DNA of 64,000 bases from an uncultured Eubacteriales bacterium. Lineage in GTDB: Bacteria; Bacillota; Clostridia; Oscillospirales; Acutalibacteraceae. Where the stretch lies: contig CAKTVV010000005.1 in assembly GCA_934630515.1 (NCBI GenBank), forward strand, positions 1-64,000, read 5' to 3'. Shown piece by piece: positions 8,202-16,430 of this stretch. The translations under genes were made by a program, and so were the position numbers. The notes under the pieces were generated by a model. It did not search any database. It saw only the letters and a list, made by a program, of their open reading frames with translations, and was not told the DNA's origin. Position 1 is the stretch's first letter. Every line of letters starts with the position of its first letter.

Positions 8202-8803
8202 AGGTGCATTCCCTCCGAGAAATAGAACGGATCCGTTTCGTCCAGCTCCGGTTCATCCTCGTCTAAATCCGGATCGTCATCTTCCTCCAGTTCGTCCTCG
8301 TCCGGTTCTGCATCGCTTTCAAAACGAAAGATGGACTCTTGGTGCGGCCAATGAGAGCCGTAAAACTGCGCGGTACTCTCTCGGAGCGCCTGCTCCAAGG
8401 CGGCGGGATCCAGTCCGCAATCCTCATAACCCTCCCGGACGACATCGTAGTAATACGGCGCTGGCAGACCGAAGTCCATTTTGAGATTCATCACATACAC
8501 CATGGCCGTGACCTCTTTGCCGTCCAGCTGCACAGGGACATCCTGTTTGAAGTAGTGGGAGGGATAGCCCTCATACCGGTCGAGTGCCTGCTCATTCCGC
8601 TTGGAGATTTCCCACACGGCCACTGGCACCGACGCTCCATCCTTGGGGGCGATCGTAGCGAACGCACCGTGAGGCTGACCTTTGAATTGCAGTTCAAAAT
8701 TCTCGATCACACCTGTCCCGTACAGCTTCGCACCGGGGCAACGGCTCGCCATTTGCTGAATATTCAGATTGCTGCCGTAGGCAACATATAGTCGTTTGCT
8801 CAT
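8198..8803 (-). CDS. Gamma-glutamylcyclotransferase-like (AIG2/GGCT fold)
   Basis: 201 residues. The substrate loop YGSNL at 9-13 and the acidic catalytic region NEQALDRYEGYP near 68-79 are the two hallmarks of the GGCT/AIG2 fold, which releases 5-oxoproline from gamma-glutamyl amines or peptides. The last 40 residues are almost all Asp/Glu, an unusual acidic tail. A strong AAAGGAGG precedes ATG 8803. It follows the amidoligase gene by 12 bases. The pair could add and remove gamma-glutamyl or similar amide links. Substrate unknown. Confidence 0.82.
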   Translation of the reverse strand: MSKRLYVAYGSNLNIQQMASRCPGAKLYGTGVIENFELQFKGQPHGAFATIAPKDGASVPVAVWEISKRNEQALDRYEGYPSHYFKQDVPVQLDGKEVTAMVYVMNLKMDFGLPAPYYYDVVREGYEDCGLDPAALEQALRESTAQFYGSHWPHQESIFRFESDAEPDEDELEEDDDPDLDEDEPELDETDPFYFSEGMHL

Positions 8804-8815
8804 ATTCTTCCTCCT

Positions 8816-9829
8816 TTATCCCATCGACATGGTGAAAGCAGGCGTATCCTGCTCCTGCTCGTCGGACGGTGCTGCCGGTTCGGACTCCGGCAGCGCCGCC
8901 TGCTGTTCCTCTAACCGCTTAGCGGCAAGCCGGGCTTTTTGCGCTTCGGCCTGCGCTGGATCCCGCCATGCGATGTTGCCCTCCAAGTTTTTCAGCAGGT
9001 GTTGCCGTGCGGTTTTGAATTCGTCCCCGATCATCCCAAGGCGAAGAAGCCATGTGCGGAAGGTGTATTTTTCATTTTCCGGATGGGTCTTGGCACGGGA
9101 AGCCCCGCGCTGCACCAGCGCCTGATGGCTGATTGCGAGGCAGAGCTGAATATAGCTTTTCACCTCACCGGCATGGAGGGTGGAATTGAACAGTCGGAAT
9201 TCGATGGTGCCCTTGGAGAACACGCTGTGCAGATTCAGGGCATGGTAGCGGCTGTTGTCGTAATGATCGTATCGACCGCCTCTGCCGTTATACCACAGTT
9301 CCTCGACATCATCCATGGTCTTAGGCCGCTTGTGATTCAGATCTTCCAAAAAGCGGGTATCCGCTTTCTGACAATAGTGCTCTCGGTTGACCTTCACCTG
9401 CAGCGTTTTATAGAGCAGGTCCTCCTTGGCAGCCATGATATTCACAATGTTGCGCAGGGTCTGCGGCGTATGCGCAGAGGCATCCACATGAACATGGATG
9501 CCGCAGGAGTCGTTGACTCTGGCGCCTCCGGTTCGGAGCTTCCGCACCAGTTCCTGTACCGTTTCGATGTCCTCGTACTGGCAGATGGGCGACACAAATT
9601 CCACCGAGTAGTCCCGGCTTGCCGCTCGGTTGCTTCCATTGCGGCAGCGGATGGAGGCATCGCTGACCACTTTCCACTGCCGGTTCTGCTCATCGCGGAT
9701 CGTATAGGCATCGTAAGCGCCGCCTACATGGGTGGCCTGCGTACCAAAGTGACCGGCGATGATCCGCGCTGCTGCGCTGCGGGTCAGGCCGGTCATTTCG
9801 ATCTCAATGCCGAAGTTCTGGCTTCTCAA
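8816..9829 (-). CDS. Amidoligase family protein (COOH-NH2 ligase)
   Basis: 337 residues. The N-terminal FGIEIEMTGL and the later SCGIHVHVDA (about 104-113), then TIEFRLFNSTLHAGEV (about 209-224), are the metal- and ATP-binding motifs of the amidoligase family related to glutamine synthetase and GshA-like ligases. Members are predicted to join a carboxylate to an amine with ATP. It starts with TTG 9829, which overlaps the stop of the previous gene as TTGA. The C-terminal 50 residues are Glu/Ala-rich and look disordered. It lies beside a GGCT-like gene, a pairing noted for this family in mobile elements. Confidence 0.85.
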   Translation of the reverse strand: MRSQNFGIEIEMTGLTRSAAARIIAGHFGTQATHVGGAYDAYTIRDEQNRQWKVVSDASIRCRNGSNRAASRDYSVEFVSPICQYEDIETVQELVRKLRTGGARVNDSCGIHVHVDASAHTPQTLRNIVNIMAAKEDLLYKTLQVKVNREHYCQKADTRFLEDLNHKRPKTMDDVEELWYNGRGGRYDHYDNSRYHALNLHSVFSKGTIEFRLFNSTLHAGEVKSYIQLCLAISHQALVQRGASRAKTHPENEKYTFRTWLLRLGMIGDEFKTARQHLLKNLEGNIAWRDPAQAEAQKARLAAKRLEEQQAALPESEPAAPSDEQEQDTPAFTMSMG

Positions 9830-10089
9830 GCGGGATCACCGCCGGTTGCAGACGGCACGCCCACAGCAGAAGAAGGAGCCGGGCGAGGTTTTTTCGGCTT
9901 GGCTGCCGCCTTGCTCTCTGCGTTCAGCTCAATGAATTCCCGGACACCCGCAGGCACATATTTGCCGTACAGCGCCTCCGCCGCCTTTTCCAGCTCGTCC
10001 TCAAAGGACAGATCCTTTTGTGCCATATACAGCTTTGCAGCGGAGAGCTTCTCCGCATCGAAAGCCACAGAGATCATTGCTTTCTTCAT
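9826..10089 (-). CDS. Small ICE protein, DUF6103-like
   Basis: About 87 residues from ATG 10089 (GTGAGGTG upstream). It begins MKKAMISVAFDAEKLSAAKL and continues with a helical section (FEDELEKAAEALYGKYVP). The tail is Lys/Pro/Ala-rich. The pattern is that of small ICE proteins grouped as DUF6103, of unknown role. Its stop overlaps the TTG start of the amidoligase. Confidence 0.65.
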   Translation of the reverse strand: MKKAMISVAFDAEKLSAAKLYMAQKDLSFEDELEKAAEALYGKYVPAGVREFIELNAESKAAAKPKKPRPAPSSAVGVPSATGGDPA

Positions 10090-10099
10090 TTGATTCACC

Positions 10100-10363
10100 T
10101 CACATTCGCATTTCGGGCTGTGCCATGACCGGCTCGGCATATTGCTGCGTATTCAGAGCAGTCAGCCCATGGTTATAATCATCCACCATTTTCTCAGCTT
10201 CGGTCATGGTATGCCCGCCGTCATACCACCGGGATTCCATCTCCGCAAGGGTATCTTCCACGGTATCTCTCACATGGGCAGAGTAGTCCTTGGCCGCATC
10301 GAGAAACGCATCCCGGCCATGCTTTTTGTAGATCCCGTATAGGGTCCTCATTTTTCCTTTCAT
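10100..10363 (-). CDS. Hypothetical ICE protein
   Basis: 87 residues, helical and charged (MKGKMRTLYGIYKKHGRDAF, then YSAHVRDTVEDTLAEMESRW). No family recognised. It ends 10 bases before the next small gene, so it is part of the operon. Confidence 0.6.
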   Translation of the reverse strand: MKGKMRTLYGIYKKHGRDAFLDAAKDYSAHVRDTVEDTLAEMESRWYDGGHTMTEAEKMVDDYNHGLTALNTQQYAEPVMAQPEMRM

Positions 10364-10374
10364 GCTGCACCGCC

Positions 10375-10638
10375 TTATAACGAGAGAACGGGATCGGAAT
10401 GATCGTTCCGCTTCGGATGCTGATCCTCGCTGTGGTAGATGCCGTCATCCATGACATCGGAGCCGAGCATTCCGAGCACATGATCCAGCTGCTCTGCGCC
10501 GGAGCAGCAATCCGGCGCATTGGCAAGATAGGCAGTTGTCTGCACAGCGTCCTCTGCCAGCAGCGCCTCGTTGGTCTGTCGTTCCTGCTCCTGCCGCTGC
10601 TCGGTAGGTGTGGCGAGTTGGTTTTGTTTTTTATTCAT
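10375..10638 (-). CDS. Hypothetical ICE protein
   Basis: 87 residues, with a Gln/Glu-rich start (NKKQNQLATPTEQRQEQERQ) and an acidic, His-rich end. It looks largely unstructured, and no family is recognised. Its ATG overlaps the stop of the NlpC/P60 gene by four bases (ATGA), which supports translation. Confidence 0.6.
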   Translation of the reverse strand: MNKKQNQLATPTEQRQEQERQTNEALLAEDAVQTTAYLANAPDCCSGAEQLDHVLGMLGSDVMDDGIYHSEDQHPKRNDHSDPVLSL

Positions 10639-11675
10639 GGGGTTTCTTCCTCCGTTTCTTCGATATAGGTGATATAGGGGATCTTCAGCCAGTGCGTCCA
10701 GCCGCTGCTGCCGATTGGTGTCTGAACAACACCGACCTTGGTGCCGGAGGCATGGATGACCTGACCGTTCCCGATATAGATTCCAATGTGCCCCTCGTGC
10801 CAGACCGCAAGGCCGGGGATCTCCGGGATGGTGTCGATCGTACCTTTCTCTGTGGCGTTGTCGTACATGGCGTCTGCGCCGATATCCGGCATCCCATTTG
10901 TACCGTATTCGATCTCATGGGTATCGGAATTCAGCCAACCGTAGCCCTTGATGAACCCGACGCAATCGGCAGTACGCCCGCCCAGCCAGTTTTGACGGAT
11001 GAAATCCTCGTAGCCGCCGACTTCGTCCGGGTACTGTGCGGCCTTTGCCTCATAATAGCTTTCCGTCAGCACCTCTCCAAAGGTGCCCCACACATAGCCC
11101 CATCCGGCTTTTTCAGCGGCGATGGCCCACTGGACCAGATCCAGATTGTTCTTGGTCGAGGGATCCGTATAGTGAGAGGTGTCGATATACACAGCCCGGA
11201 TCGCCTGCATCACCTGTGTGAAATCCTCCGGGGCAAGGCTTGTTCCGAAGGCGGAATTTACCGCCGAGATAAGCTGTGCATCCGTCTGTTCTGCTGTGAA
11301 ACAGCCCACCAGCTTTTCTACAAATCCGTTGTCATCGGCAAAATCAGAGAGCGCCAGCACATAGAGCACCTGTGCCTCTTTCACTCGTGCCGGAAAACCG
11401 GCGGCGAGCATGGCATCCTCGATGGCATACATGGTATCTTCCACTGCCTGCAGCTTAGCTTGTTCCTCGGCAGACAGATTTTCAACCACCATGGTCTGCA
11501 AGCGATCCGTGTCGATCTCGATTCCGCCGTTAAAAAGGCTGACCACGGCGACGATGGGCATGATGATGATTATCAGCACGCCGAGCACGATCCCGCCGAT
11601 CGTCTTGAGCGCTTTCTTGTCCGTCAGCAATGCGACGGCGATTTTCTTGAGGGCTGCGGCTACCGTTGCGCTCAT
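10635..11675 (-). CDS. NlpC/P60 (C40) cell-wall hydrolase of the mating channel
   Basis: 346 residues. A membrane anchor lies at about 24-48, a helical linker follows, and the NlpC/P60 domain occupies about 185-335 with Cys238 in RTADCVGFI and His296 in WHEGHIGIYIGNG. It would open a gap in the peptidoglycan so the conjugation channel can pass, the role VirB1-type proteins have in Gram-negative systems. It overlaps the VirB4 stop by four bases (ATGA) and is therefore co-translated with it. Confidence 0.88.
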   Translation of the reverse strand: MSATVAAALKKIAVALLTDKKALKTIGGIVLGVLIIIIMPIVAVVSLFNGGIEIDTDRLQTMVVENLSAEEQAKLQAVEDTMYAIEDAMLAAGFPARVKEAQVLYVLALSDFADDNGFVEKLVGCFTAEQTDAQLISAVNSAFGTSLAPEDFTQVMQAIRAVYIDTSHYTDPSTKNNLDLVQWAIAAEKAGWGYVWGTFGEVLTESYYEAKAAQYPDEVGGYEDFIRQNWLGGRTADCVGFIKGYGWLNSDTHEIEYGTNGMPDIGADAMYDNATEKGTIDTIPEIPGLAVWHEGHIGIYIGNGQVIHASGTKVGVVQTPIGSSGWTHWLKIPYITYIEETEEETP

Positions 11676-13504
11676 CGTCCGCCCGCCTTGCCGAACAGTG
11701 CTGCCTTATAGTCCGGTGCGATGACCTGCAGCAGATACCGCTCGTTGCCGCAGCGATAGAGGCAAGTGCCCCGTTCGGGGTATTTGATGAGTTCAAATTC
11801 GCTCGGCTCGACCTGCAATGCATCCATATATTCTTTCGGGTTGATCTGCCCGGCGTTGAACAGGAACTGATGGGTCGGGATGGAGAACAGCGGCTTCGTG
11901 TACTCCCGGATGGCGGGAATCAAAAAGTCCTCGATGTTCTGGCTGGCCAGAATGATCGAGGAGTCCTTTTTACGCACACGCTTCATGGCGTTGCGGATAT
12001 ATTCGATTGCGGTCATATTGGTGAGGAACAGATACAGCTCGTCAATGCTGGCGGCTGTGCTGCCCCGGCCCAAAAGCTGATTGCTCATGAAGGACAGAAT
12101 GTTGAAGAGCATGGCGTCTTTCAGGCGCTTGTTGGTATCCAGCAAGCCTTTCACGCCGAACACCAGGAAGTCGCTGCCGGTGATGTTGGTGTGGCCGTTG
12201 AAGTATTTGCTTTCTGCGCCGACGCACATGGAATGGATGCCGAGACAGACCTCCTGCAGCGTTTCTTCGGTATAGAGGTACTTGCGCTGCTTGTCGTAGC
12301 CATAGAATTCTTCCTCACACAGCTTGTAGAAGTCCTCCATGATGGGAAAGTCGGATGGCTTTTTCATGCTGTAATCCGTGCTATCGGTAATGCCGAACCG
12401 GGCATACAGCTTCGAGAGCAGGATCTCTATGGTGTCGATCTGCGTATCGGTGAAGTCCTTATACGCACGAAAGAAATCTTTCAGAAAGGCGATGTGCTGG
12501 CTCAGCCGGGTAACCTTTCGGAATGCCTCCGGCGTTGTCCTGTCCACCTCGCCGCTGCCATCCGACCACGCTTTCGGCTCCAAGGGATTGATGGTGTACT
12601 CGCCGGATAGAAAGTCGATATAGCAGCCGCCGAGGGATGCACAGAGTTCCTCATATTCCGATTCCGGATCCAGACAAATGACCGCCTTGCCGGACTCCCG
12701 AATGTTTGTGAGCAACAGCTTGAGCAGATAGCTTTTTCCCTGACCGGAGTTGCCGAGAATGAGGATATTGCTGGTGGTCTTATCCTCAGCACGGCGGTCA
12801 AAATCGACCAGAATATTCGTGCCGAACTTGTCACGCCCGATATACAGTCCCTGCGGATCCGTTTTGCCGGAGAAGTTGAAGGGATACAGATTCGCCACGC
12901 TGGAAGCGGGCAGCACACGCTCATATTGCGCACCGAACTGGTTTGCGCCCACGGGCAGAACAGAGAGAAATCCCTCTTTCTGCCGCAGGGTCAGACGATC
13001 TACAGAGATCTTGGACCGGGTCAGCTCCATGGCAATGTCAGACTGCAGTTCCCGAAGAGCCTCCATGCTGCGGGCCTTCAGCTCGAGGAATACCGATACA
13101 TGAAGCAGCGGCTCCCGGTTCTTTCGCAGGTTGGCCAGCAGCTCCACCACATCCTGCAGGTTACCCTCAGCCTCGATGGTTTCGTTTACATCATTGCCGC
13201 CGCTTTTGAGCTTGTTGCGGCGGGTGGCATTCTGGATGATCTTGCGCTGCTCGCCAGCCTCCACCAATCTGTGATAGATCCGCAGGGTCACGCCGCTGCG
13301 GTCAGCGAGCTGGGCAAGGATCGCCTGTTCCTCAGTGGAGGGCGGGTATTCCCGGATCACCCACACACAGCGATAGCTGTCGCCGAGGATATAATGGTCC
13401 GAGAGAAATTTTACGGTGCCGGGCAGGATCATATCAAAGAAGTCCTTGGTGCGGAGTTCCTCGGCCTGCTCCGGCGTCAGTACCTTTGGTTTTCGTTTGA
13501 ACAT
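11672..13504 (-). CDS. VirB4-type conjugation ATPase
   Basis: 610 residues from ATG 13504, chosen because AAAGGAGG is six bases upstream. The N-terminal 240 residues form the VirB4/TraE-like partner-binding region. The motor follows, with Walker A GNSGQGKSYL at about 251-260, the segment CLDPESEYEELC, and Walker B ASIDELYLFLTN in the last third. It energises substrate transfer and pilus assembly at the membrane. Complete length for this family. Confidence 0.92.
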   Translation of the reverse strand: MFKRKPKVLTPEQAEELRTKDFFDMILPGTVKFLSDHYILGDSYRCVWVIREYPPSTEEQAILAQLADRSGVTLRIYHRLVEAGEQRKIIQNATRRNKLKSGGNDVNETIEAEGNLQDVVELLANLRKNREPLLHVSVFLELKARSMEALRELQSDIAMELTRSKISVDRLTLRQKEGFLSVLPVGANQFGAQYERVLPASSVANLYPFNFSGKTDPQGLYIGRDKFGTNILVDFDRRAEDKTTSNILILGNSGQGKSYLLKLLLTNIRESGKAVICLDPESEYEELCASLGGCYIDFLSGEYTINPLEPKAWSDGSGEVDRTTPEAFRKVTRLSQHIAFLKDFFRAYKDFTDTQIDTIEILLSKLYARFGITDSTDYSMKKPSDFPIMEDFYKLCEEEFYGYDKQRKYLYTEETLQEVCLGIHSMCVGAESKYFNGHTNITGSDFLVFGVKGLLDTNKRLKDAMLFNILSFMSNQLLGRGSTAASIDELYLFLTNMTAIEYIRNAMKRVRKKDSSIILASQNIEDFLIPAIREYTKPLFSIPTHQFLFNAGQINPKEYMDALQVEPSEFELIKYPERGTCLYRCGNERYLLQVIAPDYKAALFGKAGGR

Positions 13505-13580
13505 ATTGCCTCCTTTTACCGTCATGCAGAGCGGAGGTAACCGGCAGTCGCTTCCGCATCTGCAAAACGACTGTCATGTT

Positions 13581-14351
13581 TTAAGTTTTTACGGCGGCTA
13601 CGATCAGCCTGCCGTTCCCGCCGCCGTAGCAGGTGGATAGGGTGAGAAGCTGCTGACCGTAGGCCGGAATAACGCCGGTCGTATAGCAGGCTTTGCATAG
13701 CAGATCTGCGACCTGTTCGTCAAATCCCGCACTGCTGCCTGCCTCAATAAAGTCATACCATGGATCTGTCTTTTGCACCGCAGCCACGGCGAACACCGTA
13801 TAGCGTGAAAGACCCGCAGCGGTTTGCAGATCGATCACGGGATGCTCGGCGGCAAAGTACGCATCGGTATAGCCGGTGAGGTTGCCGAACATCGTGCCGT
13901 TTTTCATGTTGTGCCCGTAGAGGATGAGATTGCTGTTTTCATCGCACCGAAAGTCCATAAACGGCACACCGCTTTGACTGTATGCGCCATAAAAGCTCCG
14001 GCGCAGGTACCGCTGGGGTTCCTCCGGCGTGAACATGACCGGATAGTCGATCTGGGTTCCGGGAACACACAGCCAGCCGATGCAGTCCGGGTTTTGTGCA
14101 AACAGCTCCGTCAGGTCACGCAGCTCCGCTGCCGGTTCCGTGCTTTTCTCTGGGGTAGTGGCTTCTTCCGGCACAACTGCTGCAGAAGGCTCTGTGGCCG
14201 GTGGCTCTACCAAGGCTGCGAGAGCGGAAAACTCATCTTTTTCTTTCTGCCGGGCGGAAAGCTCGCTGTAGATCTTCCAGCCGGAGAACAGGGAAAGTAC
14301 AGCCAGCAGTAGGCACAGAACGCTAAGTGCGATCTTCCTCGTCATCCTCAT
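13581..14351 (-). CDS. Class B sortase
   Basis: About 256 residues. An N-terminal signal anchor (KIALSVLCLLLAVLSLFSGW) precedes an Ala/Pro/Glu-rich linker, then the sortase barrel with His in NLILYGHNMKNGTMF, Cys in LLTLSTCYGGGNGR and the final Arg. It should attach ICE-coded wall proteins, most simply the VPQTG-tailed adhesin at 18,414. The start is uncertain between 14351 and 14345. The frame overlaps the end of the preceding gene by about 29 bases. Confidence 0.88.
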   Translation of the reverse strand: MRMTRKIALSVLCLLLAVLSLFSGWKIYSELSARQKEKDEFSALAALVEPPATEPSAAVVPEEATTPEKSTEPAAELRDLTELFAQNPDCIGWLCVPGTQIDYPVMFTPEEPQRYLRRSFYGAYSQSGVPFMDFRCDENSNLILYGHNMKNGTMFGNLTGYTDAYFAAEHPVIDLQTAAGLSRYTVFAVAAVQKTDPWYDFIEAGSSAGFDEQVADLLCKACYTTGVIPAYGQQLLTLSTCYGGGNGRLIVAAVKT

Positions 14352-14928
14352 CCACCTCATAGAACTGCTCACCGTCTGCGTCCGGCATGGCTTCGCCGTT
14401 CATACTGGCCTCGAAATACAGTGCGAGAAAGCGCTTGATCTCCGGCTTTTTCATACGATGCACCTCAAAGCCCTGCTCGGAAATGGTTTTCTCGATCCGG
14501 TTGGCGGCATCGAAAACCTGCTTGTCCTTTGTGTTTTTCAGCCGGGCCATGAACAGAAACTGCCGGGCTGTGGCCATCTCCATCTGAATGTGGTCCAGAT
14601 GATCGATATCCTTTTTGATGATCTTCCGCACCTTGGGATCGTGTTCCTCGGCCAGCCTGCCGGTCAGGTACGCCTTGTTATCGTCAAAGCATTCCGAGGA
14701 GTCGGTGCAGGTGATCTCAATGTCCGGAATGGCCGAGAGCACCATCATCAGATGGCGGATCTTGATCTCGATATTCGTATGAGAAAGCACCGAAATATTG
14801 GTGGGCGCTACGAGATAAAAGAGCAGCTCATATTTGCCCACTGCAAGGCCGTACTTGGTAAAGGTTCGGATGCCGAGAAGCTCCTGCACCGAGCGGCCCT
14901 TTTTCTTTTTCTGCTGTTTTTCTGCCAT
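14323..14928 (-). CDS. Stand-alone protein resembling a VirB4 N-terminal domain
   Basis: 201 residues from ATG 14928 with GGAGGTGA upstream. It begins with a Lys cluster (MAEKQQKKKKGRSVQEL) and then a segment (FTKYGLAVGKYELLFYLVAP) like the opening beta strands of VirB4/TraE ATPases. A helical region and an acidic tail (YEVDEDDEEDRT) follow. There are no Walker motifs. A full VirB4 lies downstream, so this is a separate accessory, not a broken ATPase. The assignment is a resemblance only. Confidence 0.55.
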   Translation of the reverse strand: MAEKQQKKKKGRSVQELLGIRTFTKYGLAVGKYELLFYLVAPTNISVLSHTNIEIKIRHLMMVLSAIPDIEITCTDSSECFDDNKAYLTGRLAEEHDPKVRKIIKKDIDHLDHIQMEMATARQFLFMARLKNTKDKQVFDAANRIEKTISEQGFEVHRMKKPEIKRFLALYFEASMNGEAMPDADGEQFYEVDEDDEEDRT

Positions 14929-14932
14929 GGGT

Positions 14933-15193
14933 TCACCTCCATTCGTAATACTGTTGTGTGCTGATAAAGTACCGCACGGCGTATTTGATAAAATCCAACA
15001 CAGTGGTATCATCCATGCGGATAGTCAGAAATCCGAAGCACAGCGTTGCTGCTGCCGGAAGAAAGAATCCGAGCTGCACCAAGGTCACAATGGACAGCAG
15101 CGCCGCAATGCCGAGAATGCAAAAATCCCGCAGGCCCCAAAGCCACAGATTGGCCGTGGCTTTCAGGTTTTGCGGGTACAGATATTGTGTCAT
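14933..15193 (-). CDS. PrgI family membrane protein
   Basis: 86 residues with a short cytosolic start (MTQYLYPQNLKATANLWLWG) and two closely spaced membrane segments (about 24-60). This matches PrgI proteins, which stand next to VirB4 in Gram-positive conjugation loci and correspond to VirB3 in position and size. It ends 4 bases before the next gene. Confidence 0.85.
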   Translation of the reverse strand: MTQYLYPQNLKATANLWLWGLRDFCILGIAALLSIVTLVQLGFFLPAAATLCFGFLTIRMDDTTVLDFIKYAVRYFISTQQYYEWR

Positions 15194-15207
15194 ACTGGCT
15201 CCTCCTG

Positions 15208-16143
15208 TTATTTACCCGTGGCTCGTGCAACGCTGCGGGTCAGGTTGACTGCGGTTGTCGTGGCATGGACAACGCTCATCATGTTGACACGCACAGAGCT
15301 GTCAAGCCCGAACTGCTGCGCAATGCGGGGCACCTCATTGGCCGCCAGCATGACGCCAAGTCCCAACAGCATATTACCGGGGAAGGTCAGAAGCCCCAAA
15401 AACAGCAGGCTGGTCTGCATGAACGCCGTTAGGCACAGCGCTGCGATCTGTTTCATCCACTGGTTGAAACCGTCCTGATAGCCCCTTGGTACACTGAACA
15501 TATACAGTGACCCGACTGCGATCTGGATCAACAGAATACCGCCGCGCTTGATATTAGCGAAAAAGATCTTGATCACGCAGTAGGCAAAAGCGATCAGCGC
15601 AAGGATGTTGAACAGATTGAAGCTGACATTGTTCGCTACGGAAAAGCTGCCGACCAGTACGCTGGTGCTTTCTCCGGCAAGGTCAATGCTTCGGCCACCG
15701 GCGAAAATAGCGGACAGATCATGGGAGAAGGTATTCTGCAGGCTGACGCAGAATTTGTACAGTTCCACCGGGACGATGCCGATCAGGGAGCAGGCAAAGA
15801 AGCCTTTCAGAATATTGATGGCCGTTGTCTTGATGTTGGCCCGTCCGCACTGGTATTCGATGGCGACATCGAAGATCGCCACGACCACACCGGCGGCAAA
15901 CAGCGCCCAGCCGAACAGCGTAAACAGCCGGATCGTTGCCTGTATCCAGTCCAGCTGGAAGATGTCAGCGCCCATGTTGCCCATCATAGTAAAGAAGTCG
16001 GCTACGGCGTTATAGATCGTTTCGTAGAGCCATTGCAGCATGGTGTTCCAGATCACATTGGAGATCTGCTCGCCAAGTGCCTCAAAGGTACTCCCGATGG
16101 CATTGCCGATGCCGGAAAAAATATCCCCTAACCAATCAAACAA
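15208..16143 (-). CDS. VirB6/TrbL-type polytopic channel protein
   Basis: 311 residues with about six membrane segments (for example LFTLFGWALFAAGVVVAIFD, LFNILALIAFAYCVIKIFF) and a conserved end rich in small residues (VHATTTAVNLTRSVARATGK). This is the TrbL/VirB6 layout of Gram-positive elements. The first codon in frame is TTG at 16143. Its natural ribosome site GGGAGGTGA now lies at 17702-17712, separated from the start by the IS110 insertion. The uninterrupted spacing would have been 8 bases. Only a weak GAAGTGA remains upstream, so expression may be reduced. Confidence 0.85.
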   Translation of the reverse strand: MFDWLGDIFSGIGNAIGSTFEALGEQISNVIWNTMLQWLYETIYNAVADFFTMMGNMGADIFQLDWIQATIRLFTLFGWALFAAGVVVAIFDVAIEYQCGRANIKTTAINILKGFFACSLIGIVPVELYKFCVSLQNTFSHDLSAIFAGGRSIDLAGESTSVLVGSFSVANNVSFNLFNILALIAFAYCVIKIFFANIKRGGILLIQIAVGSLYMFSVPRGYQDGFNQWMKQIAALCLTAFMQTSLLFLGLLTFPGNMLLGLGVMLAANEVPRIAQQFGLDSSVRVNMMSVVHATTTAVNLTRSVARATGK

Positions 16144-16154
16144 TCACTTCACGT

Positions 16155-16192
16155 ATAATTAAAACCATCTCGAAAGGGGTGGTTTTAATTAT
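16155..16192. other. Perfect 13-bp hairpin at the IS110 left end
   Basis: ATAATTAAAACCA (16155-16167) pairs with TGGTTTTAATTAT (16180-16192) around a 12-base loop. It stands between the left border and the bridge-RNA region. It may block readthrough from flanking promoters or mark the RNA start. On the minus strand it would also form in the leader of the VirB6 message. Confidence 0.6.
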
Positions 16193-16194
16193 TT

Positions 16195-16390
16195 CTCCTT
16201 TCCTCAAAAGTTATATTGCAGGAGTAGCTACCTGCTTTATAATCAGAACAAGCACTGCGGATTTGTAAATTTCGCTCTACGGCTCAGACTGTTTGGAGGT
16301 GACTCAAACCGCAGTGGTTTGTCTGAATTGGTAATCAGTTGGGTAACGCTTGACGTTTCATTTGCGTGAATACATGGACAAGCCTTCTGT
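16195..16390 (+). ncRNA. Predicted bridge RNA of the IS110 element
   Basis: Three successive stem-loops precede the transposase. A small 5' hairpin is at 16218-16235 (GCAGG/CCTGC). The second stem (16253-16265 with 16305-16316, CACTGCGG/CCGCAGTG) holds a large loop with TCGCTCTAC (16272-16280) and GGAGGTGA (16295-16302). A third stem (16316-16323 with 16377-16384) encloses a long loop. Known IS110 bridge RNAs have a target-binding loop followed by a donor-binding loop. Here the second loop matches both flanks of the insertion and the third loop carries a segment like the right end of the element. Transcript ends are estimates. Confidence 0.6.
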
Positions 16391-16430
16391 GGAAACAGCA
16401 GTGCTAAAAACAGATAGAGGAGGAAACCAA

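Noticed and set aside
16361..16380. The right-donor guide of the bridge RNA (around GTGAATACATGG).
   Set aside because: Only four to five bases match the expected reverse complement of the element left end, which is not enough to call.
16350..16430. An upstream ATG start (16350 or 16374) for the IS110 transposase.
   Set aside because: These starts fall inside the predicted bridge RNA and lack a ribosome site, while TTG 16431 has GGAGG at seven bases and gives the family-typical N terminus.
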